From positions 1 to 63,496 of the forward strand of contig JBBIRA010000007.1 of the NCBI GenBank assembly GCA_037442005.1: a stretch of DNA of 63,496 nt. Reading direction: 5' to 3'. This document shows, in pieces, positions 45,677-51,876 of the stretch (the stretch's first letter is position 1; every line of letters starts with the position of its first letter). The DNA comes from Leptospirillum sp037442005. Lineage in GTDB: Bacteria > Nitrospirota > Leptospirillia > Leptospirillales > Leptospirillaceae. The notes below the pieces were generated by a model. The model was not told the origin of the DNA. It worked only from the letters and a program-made list of their open reading frames with translations, and searched no databases. Both the position numbers and the translations under genes were made by a program.

Positions 45677-46933
45677 TCAGGTCCCCATCTCCCATGATGC
45701 AAGATAATTTTCCTGTTCCGCCGTCAACTTCTCAATCTGAACGCCCAACGCAGCAAGCTTCAGCGCCGCAATCTCCTGGTCCACCGACTCCGGAAGGCGG
45801 AGAACCTCTTTGGCCAGACTCTTCCGGTTCTGGACGAGATATCTCGCACCCAGGGCCTGATTGGCAAAACTCATGTCCATCACCTGGGCAGGATGCCCTT
45901 CAGCCGATGCCAGATTGATGAGTCGACCTTCCCCGAGAACCATGATCCGGCGACCATCACGAGTCACGAACTCCTCGACAAAGTCCCGGAGAACCGACCG
46001 CTCTTTTGCAATGGATGCCAGATAAGGAAGGTTCAACTCGACATTGAAATGGCCGGAATTGCAGACGATGGCCCCATTCTTCATCCCGTCGAACGCTTCG
46101 GCGCCAACCACATTGATATTGCCCGTGACGGTAATAAAGAAATCACCGACTTTCGCCGCTTCCTTCATGGGGCAGACAGTAAATCCGTCCATCACCGCCT
46201 CGAGGGCCTTGATCGGATCAATCTCGGTCACAATCACCCGTGCACCCATCCCCTGAGCTCTTCGGGCAATACCCCGGCCGCACCATCCGTAACCGGCAAT
46301 AACCACGGTGGAACCTGCAAACAAACGGTTGGTAGCACGCATGATTCCGTCCAGCGTGGACTGCCCGGTTCCATAACGATTGTCAAACAGGTGTTTGGTC
46401 TGGGAATCATTGATCGCAACCACCGGAAATCCCAGAACACCCTTCTGCGCCATGCTTTTCAAACGGATCACACCGGTTGTCGTTTCTTCCGTTCCGCCCA
46501 TCATTTCCTTGACCCATTCCGGGTAATGGGAATGGAGCGTCGAAACAAGGTCGGCACCATCATCCATTGTAACATGGGGCTTGATATCAAGGACCGCCCG
46601 GATATGCCGGTAGTAGGTATCGTTGTCTTCTCCTTTGATGGCAAAAACCGGGATACCGTCATTGACAACAAGACTCGCTGCCACATCATCCTGGGTGGAG
46701 AGAGGATTCGAGGCACAAAGATAGACCTCTGCACCGCCGGCCTTCAGGGCTTTCATCAGATTCGCGGTCTCCGTGGTCACATGAAGGCAGGCGGCCAGGC
46801 GGATCCCCTTGAGCGGTTGCTCTTTCGCAAAATCCTCTTCGATTTTCTTCAAAACAGGCATGTCGCGGGCAGCCCACCCGATTCTGTGCGCTCCAGCTGC
46901 TGCCAATGACTTGTCCTTGATATCATAGTTCAT
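45677..46933 (-). CDS. ahcY: Adenosylhomocysteinase
   Basis: 418 residues. SAH hydrolase splits S-adenosylhomocysteine into homocysteine and adenosine using bound NAD. Motifs seen: AGAHRIGWAARDMP, HVTTETANLM, VINDSQTKHLFDNRYGTGQS (in part), VIAGYGWCGRGIARR (NAD binding), NSGHFNVE and the Asn/Asp pairs of the active site. AAGGGA lies about nine bases before the ATG. With metK it recycles SAM, and its homocysteine product links to the sulfur genes that follow. Confidence 0.95.
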   Translation of the reverse strand: MNYDIKDKSLAAAGAHRIGWAARDMPVLKKIEEDFAKEQPLKGIRLAACLHVTTETANLMKALKAGGAEVYLCASNPLSTQDDVAASLVVNDGIPVFAIKGEDNDTYYRHIRAVLDIKPHVTMDDGADLVSTLHSHYPEWVKEMMGGTEETTTGVIRLKSMAQKGVLGFPVVAINDSQTKHLFDNRYGTGQSTLDGIMRATNRLFAGSTVVIAGYGWCGRGIARRAQGMGARVIVTEIDPIKALEAVMDGFTVCPMKEAAKVGDFFITVTGNINVVGAEAFDGMKNGAIVCNSGHFNVELNLPYLASIAKERSVLRDFVEEFVTRDGRRIMVLGEGRLINLASAEGHPAQVMDMSFANQALGARYLVQNRKSLAKEVLRLPESVDQEIAALKLAALGVQIEKLTAEQENYLASWEMGT

Positions 46934-46958
46934 AGTGACTTATCCCTTCCATGCGGCG

Positions 46959-46987
46959 ACAATTTTCGCCTTGATGTTTTCTGTCAA
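46959..46987 (-). promoter_or_regulatory. Possible promoter for ahcY
   Basis: TTGACA (46982-46987) is followed after 17 bp by AATTGT (46959-46964). The -35 is perfect but the -10 is poor. It lies about 30 bases upstream of ahcY, just after a possible metK terminator. Confidence 0.35.
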
Positions 46988-46998
46988 ACCAACTCCGG

Positions 46999-47028
46999 AA
47001 AAGAGAGCCTCCATCGGAAGGCCTTCTC
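46999..47028 (-). terminator. Possible terminator after metK
   Basis: On the minus strand GAGA and TCTC, then GCCTTC and GGAGGC, pair around a CGAT loop with a two-base bulge; only TTTT follows. It could reduce read-through from metK to ahcY without stopping it fully. Confidence 0.45.
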
Positions 47029-47050
47029 TATCCGGCATCGAATAAAAGCG

Positions 47051-48208
47051 TCAGCCTTTTCTGGCAGCCTCTCTCCTGAGGTTTTCAACCTGATCAAGCT
47101 TTTCCCAGGTGAAATCCTCTTCCAGACGGCCGAAATGGCCATAGGAAGCCGTTTTCCGGTAGATCGGACGGCGCAGTTTCAGGTGATCAATAATGCCTTT
47201 CGGCGTCAGCGGAAAGACCTCCGCGACAATTTCGGCAATCCTGTCATCCGGGATCGTCGAGGTTCCCTGCGTCTCCACATGAATTGAAACCGGATCCGCA
47301 ACACCGATGGCATAGGCTAGCTGCACCTCACAGCGGGAGGCCAGTCCGGCACCCACGATGTTTTTTGCAATATAACGGGCCATATAACAGGCGGAACGGT
47401 CGACCTTTGTCGGATCCTTGCCCGAAAAAGCGCCCCCACCATGTCGTCCCCACCCTCCATAGGTGTCTACAATAATCTTGCGGCCCGTAAGCCCGGCATC
47501 ACCCATCGGCCCACCGGTTACGAAGCGTCCGGTTGGGTTGATGTGGAATGTGACGGTTTTCTCGTCGAGCAGATTGCCCGGGATCACGGGACGGATCACT
47601 TTTTCAATGATATCGCGACGGATTTCTTCCTGGGTCACCTCCGGAGCATGCTGGGTCGAGACAACGATGGTCTCAACCTTGACCGGCTTGAAGCCATCGT
47701 AGCGGAGGGATACTTGGGCTTTACCATCGGGACGCAGGTAGGGAAGAACCCCGTTTTTCCGGACATTCGACAACTGCCGAGTCAGACGGTGTGCCAGAAG
47801 AATCGGCATCGGCATCAACTCTTCAGACTCGTCGACAGCCATTCCGAACATGAGCCCCTGGTCGCCGGCTCCACCGGTGTCAACCCCCATGGAGATATCC
47901 GGACTCTGGGAGTGAACGGCGGTCAAGACTGAACAGGTCTTGTAATCAAACCCGAAGGATGCATCGGTATACCCGATTTCTTTCACAACCTCCCGGACGA
48001 TATCCTCGTACTGGGTACTGTGACGACCGGTGATCTCCCCGGCTACAATCACAATCCCCGTCGTTGTGAGTGTTTCACAGGCCACTCTCGCCAGTGGATC
48101 CTGCGAAAGAATCGCGTCAAGAATCCCGTCGGAAACCTGATCACATAATTTATCCGGATGACCCTCCGTCACAGACTCGGAGGTAAAAAGATAAGGGGCA
48201 CGAGCCAT
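47051..48208 (-). CDS. metK: S-adenosylmethionine synthase
   Basis: About 385 residues. MetK joins methionine and ATP to SAM. Motifs: FTSESVTEGHPDK at the N-terminus, GAGDQGLMFG, the GGWGRHGGGAFSGKDPTKVDRS loop (in part) and the C-terminal GHFGR. ATG 48208 has AGGAGA upstream and follows an in-frame ATG at 48223. It lies directly behind a promoter, a SAM-II-type riboswitch and a terminator, so its transcription is probably turned down by its own product. Confidence 0.97.
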   Translation of the reverse strand: MARAPYLFTSESVTEGHPDKLCDQVSDGILDAILSQDPLARVACETLTTTGIVIVAGEITGRHSTQYEDIVREVVKEIGYTDASFGFDYKTCSVLTAVHSQSPDISMGVDTGGAGDQGLMFGMAVDESEELMPMPILLAHRLTRQLSNVRKNGVLPYLRPDGKAQVSLRYDGFKPVKVETIVVSTQHAPEVTQEEIRRDIIEKVIRPVIPGNLLDEKTVTFHINPTGRFVTGGPMGDAGLTGRKIIVDTYGGWGRHGGGAFSGKDPTKVDRSACYMARYIAKNIVGAGLASRCEVQLAYAIGVADPVSIHVETQGTSTIPDDRIAEIVAEVFPLTPKGIIDHLKLRRPIYRKTASYGHFGRLEEDFTWEKLDQVENLRREAARKG

Positions 48209-48232
48209 CGATTCTCCTGTCATGAAAAAGCC

Positions 48233-48264
48233 AAAAAAAAACCCGGTGCGCGAGCACAGGGTTT
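48233..48264 (-). terminator. Intrinsic terminator between riboswitch and metK
   Basis: Minus strand: AAACCC-T-GTGC, loop TCGC, GCAC-C-GGG, then nine T. The stem has 4 inner and at least 3 outer GC-rich pairs. It sits 24 bases before the metK start, so it can only act as an attenuator of metK. A competing stem exists: TTTAC (just after the riboswitch) can pair with GTAAA that borders the AAACCC arm. Confidence 0.88.
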
Positions 48265-48286
48265 ACATTTAATCAAGCGTAAATAC

Positions 48287-48343
48287 CTGGACTTTTAGCA
48301 CTTTTTTTAGGTGGTTGCAACAGACCTCAAATCAGTCCACCTT
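48287..48343 (-). promoter_or_regulatory. SAM-II class riboswitch upstream of metK
   Basis: Minus-strand GGTGG (48341-48337) pairs with CCACC (48314-48310) to form P1. The loop contains CTGATTTG and TTGCAA, and the 3' part reads AAAAAAAGTGCTAAAAGTCC. These match the SAM-II pattern (CUGAUUU...UUGCAA, then GCUAAA) known from the crystallised metX element. AGTCC (48293-48289) can pair back with GGACT (48338-48334) as the pseudoknot. Location between a metK promoter and a terminator fits SAM feedback. SAM-V is a close relative and cannot be fully excluded by eye. Confidence 0.85.
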
Positions 48344-48352
48344 ACACATTCG

Positions 48353-48381
48353 ATCATAGATCGGAAGGAAGGCCAAGTCAA
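48353..48381 (-). promoter_or_regulatory. Consensus promoter of metK
   Basis: TTGACT (48376-48381), a 17-bp spacer and TATGAT (48353-48358) on the minus strand. Transcription would begin near 48346, just before the first arm of the riboswitch, which supports both calls. Confidence 0.82.
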
Positions 48382-48424
48382 TATCCCTGACCCAACACGA
48401 AGAGGACCCCTTTCCGGGAAAAAC

Positions 48425-48467
48425 CGCAAAAGAAAAAGAAGGAGGAAGTCGAGAGACTCCCTCCTTC
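48425..48467 (-). terminator. Intrinsic terminator of icd
   Basis: On the minus strand GAAGGAGG (48460-48467) pairs with CCTCCTTC (48438-48445), followed by TTTTTCTTTT. It lies about 33 bp after the icd stop codon and separates icd from the metK promoter. Confidence 0.82.
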
Positions 48468-48499
48468 CCTGTTCAACTAAAGACACCGCTTAAAATCTG

Positions 48500-49750
48500 T
48501 TACATGTTCCGGATGATCTCATCTCCAAACTCGGAGCATTTCAGTTCAGTCGCCCCTTCAAGCTGACGGGCGAAGTCATAGGTCACCCTCTTTTTGTGAA
48601 CCGCGCCACGAAGCCCTTTCAGGATCAGATCCGAGACCTCATGCCAGTGCATATACCGGAACATCATCTCCCCTGAAAGAATCACGGCGCCAGGATTCAC
48701 TTTATCCTGATTGGCATATTTCGGAGCGGTTCCATGGGTGGCCTCAAACACAGCCGCCCCTGTCTCGTAGTTGATGTTGGCACCGGGAGCGATCCCGATT
48801 CCGCCCACCTGGGCCGCCAGTGCATCAGAGAGGTAATCCCCGTTCAGATTCAGTGTGGCAATCACATCATACTCATTGGCCCGGAGGAGAATTTTCTGAA
48901 GGAATGCATCGGCAATCTCATCCTTGATCAGAAGTTTTCCCGCTGGGGCATTGCCACCGCAGTCATCCCAGCTGATGGTCTTGTCGCCAAACTCTTCCTT
49001 TGCGACTTCATATCCCCATTTACGGAAATACCCTTCCGTAAACTTCATAATATTCCCTTTATGCACCAGCGTGACGCTTTTGCGGTTGTTGGCAAGCGCA
49101 TATCGGATCGCCGCACGAACCAGACGCTTCGTCCCTTCTTCAGAGACAGGCTTGATCCCGATGCTGGCGGTTTTGGGAAACCGGATCTTCTTCATCACAC
49201 CGGCTTTTTCAAACACCTTGTAGAGGTCGGCGATCACAGGATCTCCTGTCGCCCATTCAATACCGGCATAGATATCTTCCGTATTTTCCCGGAAGATCAC
49301 CATATCGACGAGTTCAGGGTGTTTGACGGGGCTCGGAGAACCAAACCACGAAACAGGACGGACGCAGGCATAAAGATCAAGTTCCTGACGAAGAGTCACA
49401 TTGATGGAACGGATTCCTCCACCGACCGGGGTCGTCAATGGACCCTTGATCGATATCAGAAACTCGCGGTTTGCCGTCAGTGTATCTTCAGGCAGCCAGG
49501 TGTTGGGGCCATAAACTTCATTGGCCTTCTCTCCGGCATACACTTCAAACCATTCGACCTTCTTCTTTCCGCCAAAGGCTTTGTGGACCGCTGCGTCAAA
49601 GACCCTGACAGAAGCATTCCAGATGTCCTGTCCGGTTCCATCACCTGCGATAAACGGAATGACCGGGCTGTCGGGAACGAACAGCTGACCGTTTTTCATT
49701 TCGATTTTCTGACCGTTTTTCGGAGGAACCAATTTCTGATAAGACGCCAT
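48500..49750 (-). CDS. icd: Isocitrate dehydrogenase (NADP type)
   Basis: 416 residues, matching E. coli-type Icd, which decarboxylates isocitrate to 2-oxoglutarate. Motifs: IPFIAGDGTGQDIW, the phosphosite-like GGIRSINVTLRQELDLYACVRP region (in part), RENTEDIYAGIEW, HKGNIMKFTEGYFR and the cofactor-binding HGTAPKYA. GGAG lies nine bases before the ATG. It is a single-gene unit with a roughly 180-base leader and its own terminator. Confidence 0.95.
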   Translation of the reverse strand: MASYQKLVPPKNGQKIEMKNGQLFVPDSPVIPFIAGDGTGQDIWNASVRVFDAAVHKAFGGKKKVEWFEVYAGEKANEVYGPNTWLPEDTLTANREFLISIKGPLTTPVGGGIRSINVTLRQELDLYACVRPVSWFGSPSPVKHPELVDMVIFRENTEDIYAGIEWATGDPVIADLYKVFEKAGVMKKIRFPKTASIGIKPVSEEGTKRLVRAAIRYALANNRKSVTLVHKGNIMKFTEGYFRKWGYEVAKEEFGDKTISWDDCGGNAPAGKLLIKDEIADAFLQKILLRANEYDVIATLNLNGDYLSDALAAQVGGIGIAPGANINYETGAAVFEATHGTAPKYANQDKVNPGAVILSGEMMFRYMHWHEVSDLILKGLRGAVHKKRVTYDFARQLEGATELKCSEFGDEIIRNM

Positions 49751-49794
49751 GACGCTTTACTCCTTCGTAAAGGTTTGAGTTCAGGCGCACCTCA

Positions 49795-49824
49795 CCCGCT
49801 GCGGGACGGATCCCGCTATGCGGG
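49795..49824 (-). repeat. Tandem GC hairpins in the icd leader
   Basis: Two inverted repeats with the same arms lie in a row: CCCGC-T-GCGGG (49795-49805) and CCCGC-TAT-GCGGG (49812-49824). Arms from the two units could also pair with each other. They lie 45-75 bases upstream of the icd start, inside the predicted leader. No T-run follows either, so they are not plain terminators. Confidence 0.6.
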
Positions 49825-49939
49825 AACTCCCTTTTGCACCATTGCGAAAGGAAGGAGACGCACCAATGACCACGGACCAAAGCCTTACCATTCGAATCCA
49901 CATTGATTCGGATGGGCCAGCCATACCCTGGTGTGCGGA

Positions 49940-49967
49940 ATTGTACATGAATTTCGCCGGGAGACAA
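49940..49967 (-). promoter_or_regulatory. Probable icd promoter
   Basis: TTGTCT (49962-49967), 16-bp spacer, TACAAT (49940-49945) on the minus strand; start of transcription near 49933. From here to 50256 the sequence is AT-rich with several A/T runs and I see no gene in it. Confidence 0.55.
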
Positions 49968-50256
49968 AATCATTAAAAACATATGTCTTAAAAATAATTA
50001 AGAAATTTTTAAAAAAAACAATGAAGAGTTTTCGCACATACAAAAGCACCGGGTAAGCCTATTTTGTGTGAAAACGCACTTGGCGAACAAGTTGCAAAAG
50101 GATCACTCCAGCACAATATTGATTATTTTTTCCCGGTCCTTTTCCCGGCGATAAGGATTTCGATTACCCGCGACAAAATGATCTTGGAATCCGGGATATA
50201 AAAAGTGATGGGCTCCCATTTTCCACCCCGTTCCTCAACGGGGGGAACCTCTTCTC

Positions 50257-50286
50257 AAGAAAAAGGCCCTCCTTTTCTGGAGAGCC
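50257..50286 (-). terminator. Intrinsic terminator of the PEP-CTERM gene
   Basis: On the minus strand GGCTCTCC (50279-50286) pairs with GGAGGGCC (50265-50272) around a six-base loop and is followed by TTTTTCTT. It is about 60 bp after the annotated stop and about 33 bp after the second in-frame stop. Confidence 0.8.
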
Positions 50287-50345
50287 TCTTCAAGCACACA
50301 TAAAAATATCCTTTTACCTTACGCCTTGACTCTCCGAATCCTTGC

Positions 50346-50990
50346 CTATCCGAGAATCCCGAAAAGCCCGGCCATCATGAGCCAGACCGTGGGAGGCTCA
50401 GGCGTGGCCGAAGGGGGCCCCGATGCAGAGATCAGATCGATGGTCACCAATCCATCGATGCCACTCGATCCTCCGGGAGTATAGGCGGTTTTTGTCACAA
50501 TCGAAGCAAGGTAAGAAGACCCTCCATAGCCTCCGTATCCAACTCCTCCAACTCCATCCAATCCGCTGCCGCCAAGGAAACCTGCGCTACCTCCCGCGGC
50601 TCCAAAACCACCGCCACCTCCGACCCCATTGGTGAAACCTCCCCCGCCTCCGCCGCCGAAACCGCCGTAACCACCACCATCTCCGCCTCCGCCTCCAGGT
50701 CCATCTACTCCGGCTTCTCCAACCAGTATCTGAAGGATCGCCCCTTGCGTCAGGCTCAGGTCTCCTCCAATGATACCGCCTCTTCCGCCTGCGTCGCCGG
50801 AACCTCCCCCTCCTTGTGCCCCATCGGCAGTAATCGAATAAATTCTGGTTTGGGTGATCATGTCAGTCTGATACGTCCCGGTGTAGTCGAAGACCGTCGC
50901 CCGGGCGGGCTGGACGCTTCCCACTCCCAAGACGCCCGCAAACAGGAGGGATGCGGAGAGTTTCCCGTGAGGACGGGATGTTTTTATCAA
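50346..50990 (-). CDS. Glycine-rich PEP-CTERM protein with truncated sorting signal
   Basis: 214 residues. A signal peptide (about 1-31, ending PARAT) leads to a glycine-rich region with repeated GGGGG, GGYGG and FGGGGGGGF blocks (about 60-165), like bacterial glycine-rich surface proteins. The C-terminus has ATPEPPTVWLMMAGLFGILG, the PEP motif and hydrophobic helix of exosortase substrates. The basic cluster that should follow is absent because of a TAG at 50346-50348; beyond it the frame reads ARIRRVKA and then TAA. The start is TTG 50990 with AAGGTG upstream. No exosortase gene is in the window. Confidence 0.72.
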   Translation of the reverse strand: MIKTSRPHGKLSASLLFAGVLGVGSVQPARATVFDYTGTYQTDMITQTRIYSITADGAQGGGGSGDAGGRGGIIGGDLSLTQGAILQILVGEAGVDGPGGGGGDGGGYGGFGGGGGGGFTNGVGGGGGFGAAGGSAGFLGGSGLDGVGGVGYGGYGGSSYLASIVTKTAYTPGGSSGIDGLVTIDLISASGPPSATPEPPTVWLMMAGLFGILG

Positions 50991-51661
50991 GAATCACACC
51001 TTATATTTGATTGAACATCGAACATGACAACTCCTCCATTTTCTTCACAGCGATCGGGGCACACTCCCCCCCGATCGGAAGGTCCGTCCGAGTTTTTCAG
51101 CAAAATTCATTCCGATTCAGGGAGTTTAGCGTGGAGAGACTCATCTTTCTTCAAGAACCCAAAAATGGATGTCAATACCCTGTAGAAGTTCTTGACAAGT
51201 GTCAGATTTTTTGGCGATTGTGTGGGAGTTCGATCATGAAAATGCTCTCAAAAACAAGCAATTATTTACCTGCAGAAAAGAACCGAAGAAAATCGCCAGG
51301 AAAAACTGGTATCAAGGCCTCTTCCGAAACATCTCCCCGTAGCCATTCAGCCCTTCCCCTCATCGGAACGGGCCTCCTTGTCTCCACGGCCTCAGGTCGA
51401 TCGTGATCGGAGTCGGTTTTTTCAGTACGTTCTGAGTGACTGTTGTCCCTTGAGAGAATGGAGCGCGCCTTATGATGGCCACCTGTCATCAGGACAGCCA
51501 CATTAGCATTATCAGCCCCACCAGATCGAAGATATCCTCCCGACATTCATTCCTTCTCGTCCTTCTCGGTCAAGAGATCCCGAGATTACAGAAAGGTCAG
51601 ACATGCGTTAGCCGGTGGATTTTTTCTTTTCAGGGAATGTGCGGGAAATGATTATTGAATA
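50991..51661. other. Gene-poor stretch between PEP-CTERM gene and tRNA-Ala
   Basis: About 670 bp without a gene I can support. Open frames at 51011-51406 (plus) and 51262-51546 (minus) overlap each other, have no good ribosome-binding site and no recognisable domain. The minus strand from 51250 to 50991 must hold the PEP-CTERM promoter; TTGACA occurs near 51179 but lacks a convincing -10. The stretch may contain decayed coding sequence. Confidence 0.5.
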
Positions 51662-51737
51662 TGGTGGAGCTGAGGGGGATCGAACCCCTGACCTCAAGAC
51701 TGCCAGTCTTGCGCGCTCCCAACTGCGCCACAGCCCC
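51662..51737 (-). tRNA. tRNA-Ala (anticodon GGC)
   Basis: A complete cloverleaf of 76 nt on the minus strand. Acceptor GGGGCTG pairs with CAGCTCC (one G-T pair). The D-arm is GCGC/GCGC. The anticodon stem CAAGA/TCTTG carries loop CTGGCAG, giving anticodon GGC (51704-51702). The T-arm is CAGGGGTTCGATCCCCC-like. The 3' CCA is encoded after discriminator A. It reads GCC and GCU alanine codons. Confidence 0.95.
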
Positions 51738-51781
51738 AAAATTGCAGAGAAAAAGGAAGAATGGATCGAGCTAACCCCGGC

Positions 51782-51810
51782 ATTCTATCTTGGAAAACTC
51801 CCTTTGGCAA
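51782..51810 (-). promoter_or_regulatory. Promoter of tRNA-Ala
   Basis: TTGCCA (51805-51810), 17-bp spacer, TAGAAT (51782-51787) on the minus strand, followed by a GC-rich start region about 40 bases before the mature tRNA 5' end. Confidence 0.65.
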
Positions 51811-51876
51811 GTGCCAGTGGCGCATCGTGTGCAGGTAGCACATAATCTGTCCGGTGTTGCCGTCTGTCCATCCGGA

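Noticed and set aside
49641..49982. A 113-codon minus-strand frame spanning the icd leader and start
   Set aside because: It covers the predicted promoter and leader of icd in another frame and has no supporting feature.
50226..50243. Perfect hairpin CCCCGTT-CCTC-AACGGGG beyond the PEP-CTERM terminator
   Set aside because: It has no T-run and lies beyond a better terminator; I could not assign it a role.
51011..51546. Two overlapping open frames in the gene-poor stretch before tRNA-Ala
   Set aside because: They lie on opposite strands over the same bases, lack ribosome-binding sites and recognisable domains. Decayed sequence is more likely than real genes.
51600..51740. Integration site of a genomic island at tRNA-Ala
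   Set aside because: I found no repeat of the tRNA 3' end nearby, no integrase and no mobility gene.
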